DNA of 18,652 bases from Nitrospira sp. UBA2082 (GTDB taxonomy: Bacteria; Nitrospirota; Nitrospiria; Nitrospirales; Nitrospiraceae), in contig DCZO01000013.1 in the NCBI GenBank assembly GCA_002331335.1, forward strand, positions 46,722-65,373. The letters run 5' to 3'. The position numbers and the translations under genes were made by a program. Below are positions 11,500-18,067 of the stretch, in pieces; the stretch's first letter is position 1; every line of letters starts with the position of its first letter. The notes beneath the pieces are model-generated. The model ran no database searches, was not told where the DNA came from, and worked only from the letters and a program-made list of their open reading frames with translations.

Positions 11500-11730
11500 T
11501 TAGCGGTAAGCGAACACGTCCATCTGAATCGATTTGATGGGCGTGGCTTCGCCGTGCACCATACGTCGAACTCGTTCCGTGGCGTCTCGGCTGAACACCG
11601 GTTCGCCGCAGTGAAGGCAGATGGTTGCAGGAATTTGCTCAACTCGTACGGGCTTCCCATCGATGTCAAACACCTCGTTTACCAGTTCCTGACGGCTCTC
11701 GGTTTTTCCACATACATGACAGCGAAACAT
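11500..11730 (-). CDS. YgiT-type zinc-finger protein, putative antitoxin
   Basis: A 76-residue protein with the MqsA/YgiT N-terminal zinc domain. Cys4/Cys7 (FRCHVCG) and Cys38/Cys41 (CLHCGEP) bind one metal, and the sequence between them (VFDIDGKPVRVEQIPAT) is the family's beta hairpin. Unlike E. coli MqsA it has no C-terminal HTH, so it probably cannot bind DNA by itself; the last 30 residues form a helix and strand. Short YgiT proteins are typically found beside a DUF4258 protein, and here the ATG lies only two bases after the DUF4258 stop, with GGAGG five bases before it. It is thus a candidate antitoxin for its neighbour. The pairing is a genome-context inference. Confidence 0.88.
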   Translation of the reverse strand: MFRCHVCGKTESRQELVNEVFDIDGKPVRVEQIPATICLHCGEPVFSRDATERVRRMVHGEATPIKSIQMDVFAYR

Positions 11731-11732
11731 GG

Positions 11733-12041
11733 CTACCTCCGTCTGGCGTAATCATACCACTCTGCTGGGTCCGGCTCATAGATCGTAATAATCTTCAGCA
11801 GATCGGAGTCGACGTGAGAGACTTGGATATGTAAGGGACGGCCCGCTTCGGTGAACCCAAGCAAGAGACTGCTGGGTGCATACTTATCTTCAGGATAATC
11901 TTCAATGATTGAGGCTTGAGCTCCCGCCTGCTGGATTTCGACGTCGCTGATATTGCGTTCGACTACGCGTTTAAAGGCGTGGCGGCTGAACTCGAACTTG
12001 CCGGTGGATAGTTGTCGGCGAATGTCGTCCAGCGTTTTCAT
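11733..12041 (-). CDS. DUF4258 protein, putative toxin (module 1)
   Basis: A 102-residue protein with a DUF4258 core. FEFSRHAFKRVVERNIS (17-33) is followed by a helix, then IIEDYPEDK, LLLGFTEAGRPLHI (59-72) and IITIYEPDPAEW (84-95). The SRHA...R near the start and the closing Y-x-P-D-P-x-x-W are the most conserved points. DUF4258 proteins are related in fold to RelE-like toxins but their activity is unproven. The gene leads a two-gene unit with the YgiT-type partner. A promoter lies at 12058-12086, and the leader is only about ten bases with no ribosome-binding site, so initiation may be near-leaderless. It is a distant paralogue of the protein at 12831-13154. Confidence 0.87.
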   Translation of the reverse strand: MKTLDDIRRQLSTGKFEFSRHAFKRVVERNISDVEIQQAGAQASIIEDYPEDKYAPSSLLLGFTEAGRPLHIQVSHVDSDLLKIITIYEPDPAEWYDYARRR

Positions 12042-12057
12042 CGGGTGGGGTGGCGCG

Positions 12058-12086
12058 ACTATAGCGGAAGGCTTCGTTCAGCACAA
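12058..12086 (-). promoter_or_regulatory. Promoter of the DUF4258/YgiT module
   Basis: On the minus strand TTGTGC (12086-12081), a 17-base spacer and TATAGT (12063-12058). The -10 box fits five of six bases. The predicted start near 12051 leaves a very short leader, CCACCCCACCCG-like, before the ATG at 12041. Confidence 0.5.
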
Positions 12087-12183
12087 CACGACGCGTGCGG
12101 GGGTATGAGGCAGGGTTGATTATTGACGCTTCATAAAAGTACGGGGTTAAGTCTTGTTTTGTGCATTTCCCATCATCCATTCA

Positions 12184-12513
12184 TCAACGTCCAGCTCGCG
12201 CGGCCACGGCAAAGTGAAGGAAGTAACGGTCGAGGTCAGCAAGGTTGCTGCCGTACTCTGTTCCGCCCTGCATGGCGTCGCAGAGGAGTTCGCGGGCACG
12301 GGTCAATTCTTTGCGCCGGCCTCTACAGCAGTCATCCGCGATCGTCAGGTCCAGCAATTCCAATGCGCGGATGAACGGCTGCTCGCAGCGCTGCTGGTCC
12401 TTTCCGTACCATCGGGCGGCGCGTCCGACCTCGCTACCGACATTTGCCAGTTGTTCCATGAGGGACAAACTCTGCCACCGTCCGGAGGCCAATTGTTCGT
12501 GAATGGATGCCAT
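12184..12513 (-). CDS. Conserved helical protein of unknown function, 109 residues
   Basis: The frame is open to a GTG at 12534, but the ATG at 12513 gives the N-terminus MASIHEQLASGRWQ that matches what I remember of a widely distributed uncharacterised family. The product is all-helical: a first helix LSLMEQLANVGSEVGRAARWYG, a second with FIRALELLDLTIAD (about 48-61) and a third with RKELTRARELLCDAM. It ends in the aromatic stretch LDRYFLHFAVAA. It has no membrane segment or catalytic motif that I recognise. It sits between two DUF4258 modules on the same strand, separated by 105 and 142 bases. Membership in the same defence or stress island is possible. A weak GAGAGA site precedes the start. 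Confidence 0.75.
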   Translation of the reverse strand: MASIHEQLASGRWQSLSLMEQLANVGSEVGRAARWYGKDQQRCEQPFIRALELLDLTIADDCCRGRRKELTRARELLCDAMQGGTEYGSNLADLDRYFLHFAVAARAGR

Positions 12514-12618
12514 GTCGTGTCTCTCGCCATGCACGAGAGATCCGAAAATGAACCGGGTGTCTTTTTCTGTTACCGTTTAACCACGTTGCATCTCCTTGTC
12601 CTTCCCTGGAGGCGAGGC

Positions 12619-12834
12619 TTACACGGCCAGCGGGGTGAGCGTAAAGATTCTCCCGTATCGTGCTGCGGTCACGGTATCGCCGGCTTTCAGCGCCGCCCGG
12701 ACATCGTCGAGCTTATAGGCATCGGCCACTGAGAGATAAGGCGACCATTCATCCGCATTGATCAGCAGTTCAATATCGACCTCGGCCAAGTACCGTCCTT
12801 CATGAACCAATTTCGTCCGCTTCTGTGTTCTCAT
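12619..12834 (-). CDS. DUF4258-associated small protein, putative antitoxin (module 2)
   Basis: A 71-residue protein whose ATG overlaps the stop of the DUF4258 gene by four bases (ATGA). A strong GAGGAGG lies five bases before it within the end of that gene. The sequence reads as an N-terminal strand pair (RTKLVHEGRYLAEVDIELL), an acidic turn DEWSPYLSVADAYKLDDVRAAL helix and a hydrophobic C-terminal strand ending FTLTPLAV. It has no cysteines and is unrelated to the YgiT-type partner of module 1. I recall similar small proteins next to DUF4258 genes in other bacteria, but they have no established name. A role as antitoxin or cofactor of the upstream protein follows only from overlap and size. 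Confidence 0.82.
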   Translation of the reverse strand: MRTQKRTKLVHEGRYLAEVDIELLINADEWSPYLSVADAYKLDDVRAALKAGDTVTAARYGRIFTLTPLAV

Positions 12835-13154
12835 GTTCGCCTCCTCGTAAATCCTTCTTGCCAGATGGCTGGGTCCGGTCTATAGGCTGTGACAAGTACT
12901 GCCGGCTCTACATGGCCTTTGGGAATTCCCCAGAGGATGTGAAGAGGGTTGCCGGCCCTGTCCCGTTGCAATACGAGTGTGCAAGGCCCTTTGGGATAAT
13001 CAGGATAATCTTCGACGACCACACCCTGAGCGATGCCTTCCAGAATATCGCGTGCAAACATATCATCGGCTGCCAATTCGTCATATCCATGCTCTGAAAT
13101 CCGAACCGCGTGACTGGCGACAAGGCGTTTGATTCGCTCGAATGTGTCGCTCAT
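12831..13154 (-). CDS. DUF4258 protein, putative toxin (module 2)
   Basis: A 107-residue protein with the same core as the gene at 11733-12041: RISEHGYDELAADD near residues 18-31, VVVEDYPDYPKGP, then LVLQRDRAGNPLHILW (60-75) and LVTAYRPDPAIW (87-98). Position by position both share the EDYP, G-x-PLHI and Y-x-PDP-x-x-W points, but elsewhere they differ strongly, so they are diverged relatives rather than a recent duplication. Its final four bases overlap the partner's start. A promoter with an extended -10 is placed about 30-60 bases upstream. The fold is RelE-like by family knowledge; no nuclease activity is established. Confidence 0.86.
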   Translation of the reverse strand: MSDTFERIKRLVASHAVRISEHGYDELAADDMFARDILEGIAQGVVVEDYPDYPKGPCTLVLQRDRAGNPLHILWGIPKGHVEPAVLVTAYRPDPAIWQEGFTRRRT

Positions 13155-13187
13155 GACGTTCTACGGGCCAGTTTTCCATTCATAGAG

Positions 13188-13216
13188 GCTATAGCATGCG
13201 GTGATAATAGCGGCAA
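13188..13216 (-). promoter_or_regulatory. Promoter of DUF4258 module 2
   Basis: On the minus strand TTGCCG (13216-13211), a 17-base spacer and TATAGC (13193-13188) with the extended element TGC directly before it. The predicted transcript begins near 13181, about 27 bases before the ATG at 13154. Confidence 0.5.
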
Positions 13217-13393
13217 TCGGTGGTGCAGTCTACTGCGAGGGTCCTGTGAAATCCAACTTTGCGATGTCTGGGATTACGTTGGTTTTGGGAGAAGGTCTTG
13301 CTCTGTGCATGCCCTGTCATGCCCGATCATCGCCCAACTCAGGCCTTGGTAGTGAAACGAAAATAGGGGGCGTTCCCGTACTGACGGGCTCGT

Positions 13394-14134
13394 TTATCCA
13401 AGATTGCCTAGGCGGGATTGGAGGATGCTGATGGCGGCGATGGCGGCGGTTTCGGCTCGGAGAATAGATGGTCCGAGGGTAATCGGCTGAATGCCTGCTT
13501 GCTCAGCCAGTGCGAGTTCCTCCTGGCTCCAGCCTCCCTCTGGTCCGATCACGATCAGCACGGAATCGGTCGGCTCGGTCGGCAGCAAGACCGTTTGTAA
13601 ATTCTTCCCGTCTCGCCGTTCGGTGAGCATGATGGTGACGGTGCCGGTTGGACGGTTCTTCAGCAGTGCGGCGAGGGATTGCGGCGCTGTGATTGTAAGC
13701 ACGCGCCACTGTTCCGATTGCTGAGCAGCTTCCACCGCGATGCGCTGCCACCGGGAGAGCTGATGGTCCACGCGGTCGGCTCTGAGCTGCACCACACTGT
13801 GTCTGCTTTCCACCGGCACGAGTTCATCCACCCCCAGCTCAACGGCTTTCTGAACCACCCAGTCCATCTTTTCGCCCTTGAGCAGGGATTGGCCGAGGAT
13901 CAGCCTAGGCGTAGTGCGGGGCGGTTTCTGGACTGCCTTGAGAATGCGTCCGATGATGGCTCGTTTGGACACGTCGGTGATTTCGACGCGGTACCGATGG
14001 CTTGCTCCGTCGCCGAACAGGACGATCTCGCCGACGGTGATGCGGAGGCTATCCCGGAGATGGATCAGCAGGTCGCCGGTGATGGAGATGGTCGGTGACG
14101 TGATGCACTCAGGGGGAACAAAAAATACGGGCAT
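13394..14134 (-). CDS. rsmE: 16S rRNA (uracil-1498-N3)-methyltransferase RsmE
   Basis: A 246-residue SPOUT-family enzyme that uses S-adenosylmethionine to methylate N3 of U1498 in 16S rRNA, at the decoding site of the 30S subunit. The N-terminal PUA-like barrel (about 1-70) opens MPVFFVPPE with HLRDSLRITVGE following. The C-terminal trefoil-knot domain carries LGQSLLKGEKMDWVVQKAVELGV (80-102), the cofactor motif VIGPEGGWS (195-203) and LGPSILRAETAAIA (220-233). Length is normal. The start lies 31 bases past the dnaJ stop, so it is the last gene of the grpE-dnaK-dnaJ run, an order seen in many bacteria where rsmE or prmA trails dnaJ. Its ribosome-binding site is weak. Confidence 0.93.
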   Translation of the reverse strand: MPVFFVPPECITSPTISITGDLLIHLRDSLRITVGEIVLFGDGASHRYRVEITDVSKRAIIGRILKAVQKPPRTTPRLILGQSLLKGEKMDWVVQKAVELGVDELVPVESRHSVVQLRADRVDHQLSRWQRIAVEAAQQSEQWRVLTITAPQSLAALLKNRPTGTVTIMLTERRDGKNLQTVLLPTEPTDSVLIVIGPEGGWSQEELALAEQAGIQPITLGPSILRAETAAIAAISILQSRLGNLG

Positions 14135-14165
14135 GCGGGACTCAGAGATCGAGGGGAGGGCGGAC

Positions 14166-15290
14166 TTACTCGAAAAATGTCTTCATCTTGTCGAAGAATC
14201 CATCTCCGTTGGCGTCCATGACCATGCCGCTTTCCCTGGCAAACTCGGTGAGCAGTTCTTTCTGCTTGGCCGTGAGTTTGTTTGGGATTTGGACCTTGAT
14301 CACGTACAGATGGTCACCGGTTGAGCCGCCTTTCAAGCTGGGAATCCCGAGCCCTTTGATCCGCAGCACCTTGTCATGTTGGGTGCCGGCTGGAATCTTG
14401 ATGACGGTCTCGCCTTTGAGCGTCGGGACTTCGACTTTTCCACCGAGCGCCGCGGTAATGAAGCTGATCGGCACATCGCACAGAATATCAAGCCCTTTCC
14501 GCTGAAATACCGGATGGGGTTTCACGGTAATGGCCACATAGAGATCGCCGGGTGGTCCGGCATTGGGACCATGTTCCCCCTCGTTGGCGAGACGGAGCCT
14601 CATACCGGTTTCGATGCCGGCGGGAATATGCACGGCAATCGTTCGTTCCTTGTACACGCGTTGCCGGCCTTGGCACGCGGTGCACGGTTCGGTTACAAGC
14701 CGGCCGGCGCCCTCACACTGGCCGCAGGGGCGGCTGACGCTGAAAAATCCTTGCTGGAAACGGATCTGCCCCGTTCCTTTGCAGCTGGGGCAGTGCTTGA
14801 TCGCGTGGGGGGATTTTGCGCCCGTGCCTCCGCAATCCGTGCAGAGCTCCCATCGCGGAATCTTGAGCTTGGCGTCCTTGCCATAGACGGCTTCTTCGAA
14901 CGACACCTCCAGATTGTATTGCAGATCGCTGCCGCGTTCTGTCCGGCCTCCGCCGCCTCCTCGGGCCTGACCGAAGAAATCTTCGAAGATGTCGTTGAAC
15001 ACATCCCCGAACCCGCCCCGGCCGAAGTCGAACCCGTCGGGACCTTGCTGGGCTCCGGCATGGCCGAACGCATCGTAGCGCTTCCGCTTGTCCTGATTGC
15101 TGAGCGTCTCGTAGGCTTCGTTGATTTCTTTGAACTTTTCTTCGGCGGCTTTTTTTTGATGGTCGCCGGCGTGGAGATCGGGATGGTGCTGGCGGGCCAG
15201 CCGCCGATAGGCCTTCTTGAGGTCCTCATCGGAGGCCTCTTTTTCGACGCCCAGGATATCGTAGTAGTCGCGTTTGCTCACGGGTGCCAT
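14166..15290 (-). CDS. dnaJ: Chaperone protein DnaJ
   Basis: A 374-residue type I Hsp40 that brings unfolded clients to DnaK and stimulates its ATPase. The J-domain spans about 8-74 with HPD at 36-38. A Gly/Phe-rich linker follows (75-118). The zinc-binding region has four repeats starting at Cys150, Cys167, Cys189 and Cys203; the last reads CTACQGRQ, deviating in its final Gly. The substrate-binding and dimer part runs to the end. Two starts are possible: the ATG at 15290 (MAPVSKRDYY) or a GTG three codons later, which would give the standard MSKRDYY start. Neither has a strong ribosome-binding site. A hairpin lies in the 78-base gap from dnaK. Confidence 0.96.
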   Translation of the reverse strand: MAPVSKRDYYDILGVEKEASDEDLKKAYRRLARQHHPDLHAGDHQKKAAEEKFKEINEAYETLSNQDKRKRYDAFGHAGAQQGPDGFDFGRGGFGDVFNDIFEDFFGQARGGGGGRTERGSDLQYNLEVSFEEAVYGKDAKLKIPRWELCTDCGGTGAKSPHAIKHCPSCKGTGQIRFQQGFFSVSRPCGQCEGAGRLVTEPCTACQGRQRVYKERTIAVHIPAGIETGMRLRLANEGEHGPNAGPPGDLYVAITVKPHPVFQRKGLDILCDVPISFITAALGGKVEVPTLKGETVIKIPAGTQHDKVLRIKGLGIPSLKGGSTGDHLYVIKVQIPNKLTAKQKELLTEFARESGMVMDANGDGFFDKMKTFFE

Positions 15291-15311
15291 TGCTCGAGAG
15301 ATACAGAAAGA

Positions 15312-15342
15312 CCGAGTTTCGTCATGCGTGCTGGAAACTCGG
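15312..15342 (-). promoter_or_regulatory. Hairpin between dnaK and dnaJ, possible attenuator or partial terminator
   Basis: CCGAGTTTC (15312-15320) and GAAACTCGG (15334-15342) are perfect 9-base complements around a 13-base loop. On the minus-strand transcript the stem is followed by TCTTTCTGTATC, a loose T-rich stretch. It could end part of the transcripts after dnaK or protect that 3' end, keeping DnaJ below DnaK. Confidence 0.5.
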
Positions 15343-15368
15343 CCGATCCGTCTACCGCGTATTCTATG

Positions 15369-17297
15369 CTACTTCTTGTCTTTGTCTACTTCTTCAAATT
15401 CTGCGTCCACGACTTTCTCGTCCGTTTTGGCGTTCGCGCTGTCCGCGCCATCGGTGCTGGGGCCTGCGGTGCTCTGCGGCCCTGCCGACGCCGAGGCTTT
15501 CTTATACATTTCCTCAGCCAGTTTGTGCGACGCGGTCATGAGGGTTTGCGTCGCCGACTCAATGGCTTCGGCATCCGGGCTTTCGAGCGCTTTCTTCAGC
15601 GCGGCCACGGCGTCCTGGATTTTGGTCTTCTCCTCCGCGGCCACCTTGTCGCCGTATTCCGTGAGGTTCTTCTCGGTCTGATAAATCAGATTGTCCGCTT
15701 GGTTCTTGGCTTCGGCCAGCTTGCGCCGCTTCTTGTCGTCTTCCGTATGAGCCTGCGCATCCTTGACCAGCTTTTCAACCTCGTCCTTGTTGAGCCCGCT
15801 CGACGCCGTGATTCGGATCGACTGTTCTTTCTGCGTCGCCAAGTCTTTGGCCGCCACATGGACGATGCCGTTGGCGTCGATGTCGAAGGAGACGTCGATT
15901 TGCGGCATTCCGCGAGGAGCCGGCGGAATGCCGACCAGGTCGAATTGGCCCAGCAGCTTATTGTCGTTGGCCATTTCGCGCTCGCCTTGGAAGACCCGGA
16001 TCGTCACGGCGGTCTGATTATCGGCCGCCGTCGAGAACACCTGACTCTTTTTGGTCGGAATGGTGGTGTTGCGCTCGATGAGCTTGGTGAAGACTCCCCC
16101 CAGCGTTTCAATGCCGAGCGAGAGGGGGGTCACGTCGAGCAGCAGCACATCCTTCACTTCGCCCTTGAGCACCCCGCCCTGGATGCCGGCGCCGATCGCC
16201 ACCACTTCATCCGGATTCACCCCACGGTGCGGCTCTTTCCCGAAAAACTCCTTCACCACCTGGATGACTTTCGGCATGCGCGTCATTCCACCGACTAAGA
16301 CGACTTCGTTGATGTCGCGCGCGGAGACCCCGGCATCCGCGAGGGCTTTCCGGCACGGTTCAACCGTTTTCTGAACCAAGTCGTCCACGAGCTGCTCCAA
16401 TTTAGAGCGGGTCAGCTTGGTCACCAAGTGTTTGGGGCCGCTCGCATCGGCGGTGATGAAGGGGAGGTTGATTTCCGTTTCCTGCGACGAGGAGAGCTCG
16501 ATCTTGGCCCGCTCCGCCGATTCTTTCAGGCGCTGGAGCGCCATCCGGTCTTTCCGGAGGTCGATGCCCTGGTCTTTTCGAAACTCGTCGACGAGCCAAT
16601 CCATCACCCGAAGATCGAAGTCGTCTCCGCCGAGATAGGTGTCGCCGTTGGTGGACTTCACCTCGAAGACACCTTCGCCGATTTCGAGAATCGAGACATC
16701 GAAGGTCCCGCCGCCCAAGTCGTAGACGGCGATGCGCTCATCCTTCTTCTTGTCCAATCCGTAGGCGAGCGACGCCGCGGTCGGTTCGTTGATGATCCGC
16801 AGCACGTTCAGACCGGCGATCTGGCCGGCATCCTTGGTGGCTTGCCGCTGGCTGTCGTCGAAATAGGCGGGAACCGTCACCACGGCCTCGGTGATTTTTT
16901 CGCCGAGGTAATCTTCCGCCGTCTGGCGCATTTTCTGGAGGATCATGGCCGAGACTTCCGGGGGACTGTACCGCTTGCCCCGCAGCTCGACATGGGCATC
17001 GCCGTTGTCGGCCTCGACCACTTTATAGGGCAGCCGTTTGATGGCCGCCTGCACTTCGGGGCTTTTGAACTTCCGCCCCATGAGACGTTTGACCGAGAAA
17101 ATGGTGTTTTCCGGATTGGTGATGGCCTGCCGCTTGGCGATTTGGCCGACGAGACGTTCGTTCTTATCGGTGATGGCCACGACGGAAGGAGTGGTGCGGC
17201 TCCCTTCGGCATTGGCGATGACGACAGGGTCTCCGCCGCTCATAATGGCGACGCAGGAATTCGTGGTGCCGAGGTCGATGCCGATGACTTTACCCAT
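15369..17297 (-). CDS. dnaK: Chaperone protein DnaK (Hsp70)
   Basis: A 642-residue Hsp70 of normal length. The ATPase domain begins IGIDLGTTNSCVAI (5-18) and includes VYDLGGGTFDVSILEIG and the VLVGGMTRMPKV segment. The substrate-binding domain has the DVTPLSLGIETLGGVFTKLI core and the helical lid follows. The C-terminus is EEVDKDKK, the usual acidic tail plus two lysines. It folds and protects proteins in the cytoplasm with DnaJ and the exchange factor GrpE. GGAAGGAG seven bases before the ATG gives strong initiation. It is the second gene of the run, 49 bases downstream of grpE. Confidence 0.98.
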   Translation of the reverse strand: MGKVIGIDLGTTNSCVAIMSGGDPVVIANAEGSRTTPSVVAITDKNERLVGQIAKRQAITNPENTIFSVKRLMGRKFKSPEVQAAIKRLPYKVVEADNGDAHVELRGKRYSPPEVSAMILQKMRQTAEDYLGEKITEAVVTVPAYFDDSQRQATKDAGQIAGLNVLRIINEPTAASLAYGLDKKKDERIAVYDLGGGTFDVSILEIGEGVFEVKSTNGDTYLGGDDFDLRVMDWLVDEFRKDQGIDLRKDRMALQRLKESAERAKIELSSSQETEINLPFITADASGPKHLVTKLTRSKLEQLVDDLVQKTVEPCRKALADAGVSARDINEVVLVGGMTRMPKVIQVVKEFFGKEPHRGVNPDEVVAIGAGIQGGVLKGEVKDVLLLDVTPLSLGIETLGGVFTKLIERNTTIPTKKSQVFSTAADNQTAVTIRVFQGEREMANDNKLLGQFDLVGIPPAPRGMPQIDVSFDIDANGIVHVAAKDLATQKEQSIRITASSGLNKDEVEKLVKDAQAHTEDDKKRRKLAEAKNQADNLIYQTEKNLTEYGDKVAAEEKTKIQDAVAALKKALESPDAEAIESATQTLMTASHKLAEEMYKKASASAGPQSTAGPSTDGADSANAKTDEKVVDAEFEEVDKDKK

Positions 17298-17346
17298 TGG
17301 TGGACTCCTTCCTTCTCAATATCAACGGTTCACTACAATGATCCGG

Positions 17347-17928
17347 TCAGTTCGGAGCTGCCTCGTGTTCGTTTGCGGTTGCAGGTCCGGATGAGACGCT
17401 GACCATGGCGGCGCGGAGCATTCTTTCATGCAGCCGATAGCCTTTTTGAAACTCCTCTACGACGTGATTGGAGGGCACGTTGTCGGATGGCACATGTGCG
17501 ACAGCCTGATGCGTGGTTGGATCGAATACGTGGCCGATCGTCTCGATCGCCTGCACACCGAATTTGGCAAGGCTGCCGGACAGTTGTTTCAGCGTCAGAT
17601 CCACGCCCTGAACTAACGCGGAACCTGTCCCCTGATCGGAATCGCGTGCGGCCTTGATCGCCCGTTCCAGATTGTCGATGACAGGCAGCAATTCTCTCAG
17701 GAGCTGTTCGTTGCCGAACTTGATCTGATCCCGCTGATCGCGCTGAGCAAGCCGCTTATAGTTTTCGAACTCGGCCGCCTGCCTCAAGTATTTATCGTTC
17801 AGCGCGTTGCATTCGTCGGTCTTTGAGCTTAGAGCTTTTTGTGCTTCCACAAGAAGAGGATCGGCCTCCGCGGTATTCGATGCCGCTTCACCTGCACCGC
17901 CATTCTCTAACCCCTCAATTGTACTCAC
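17347..17928 (-). CDS. grpE: Nucleotide exchange factor GrpE
   Basis: A 193-residue homodimeric cofactor that releases ADP from DnaK. After an acidic, Ala-rich N-terminal tail comes a long helix (about 25-60, KYLRQAAEFENYKRL), then LLPVIDNLERAI (80-91) of the four-helix bundle. The C-terminal beta wing has GHVFDPTTHQAVAHVPSD (132-149) and GYRLHERMLRAAMVSVS (163-179). The start is a GTG, supported by a GAGGT four bases upstream and by the missing in-frame ATG. It opens the heat-shock run. No hrcA gene lies before it and no CIRCE inverted repeat (TTAGCACTC-N9-GAGTGCTAA) is visible upstream. A TTGACT hexamer at 18009-18004 is only a weak promoter candidate because no good -10 box follows. Confidence 0.95.
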   Translation of the reverse strand: MSTIEGLENGGAGEAASNTAEADPLLVEAQKALSSKTDECNALNDKYLRQAAEFENYKRLAQRDQRDQIKFGNEQLLRELLPVIDNLERAIKAARDSDQGTGSALVQGVDLTLKQLSGSLAKFGVQAIETIGHVFDPTTHQAVAHVPSDNVPSNHVVEEFQKGYRLHERMLRAAMVSVSSGPATANEHEAAPN

Positions 17929-18067
17929 TTTTACCTCGATGTTGTCCTGCTCTTGGTTGATGCGTGTGCCTATTCGTGCAAGCAGATATCCATAGCGGGG
18001 GAGAAGTCAACAGAGGGGGAAAAGAAATGTCCCGAAAAAATGAGGGAGATGGCCCGATGTGGTGGTT

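Noticed and set aside
12140..12165. GGGGTTAAGTCTTG motif resembling sequence often seen near REP-associated transposases
   Set aside because: Only one copy in the window, no transposase or REP hairpin beside it, and the resemblance is from memory.
13375..13388. CCCGT-ACTG-ACGGG hairpin after rsmE
   Set aside because: A five-base stem without a T-run directly behind it is too weak to call a terminator.
13201..13431. 76-codon plus-strand frame between the DUF4258 promoter and rsmE
   Set aside because: GTG start without ribosome-binding site, runs into the end of rsmE, no recognisable features. I see no gene in 13217-13393.
14376..16298. 640-codon open frame on the plus strand opposite dnaJ and dnaK
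   Set aside because: It is exactly antisense to two well-conserved chaperone genes, spans the gap between them and has no recognisable domain. Long antisense frames opposite Hsp70 genes are a known effect of GC-rich codon use.
16428..17402. 324-codon plus-strand frame opposite dnaK
   Set aside because: Same reason: mirror frame of the conserved ATPase domain, no ribosome-binding site and no family resemblance.
17929..18067. CIRCE or sigma32 promoter before grpE
   Set aside because: No TTAGCACTC-type repeat is present. The TTGACT hexamer is followed too closely by a C-run to fit sigma32 spacing, and no proper -10 box follows for sigma70.
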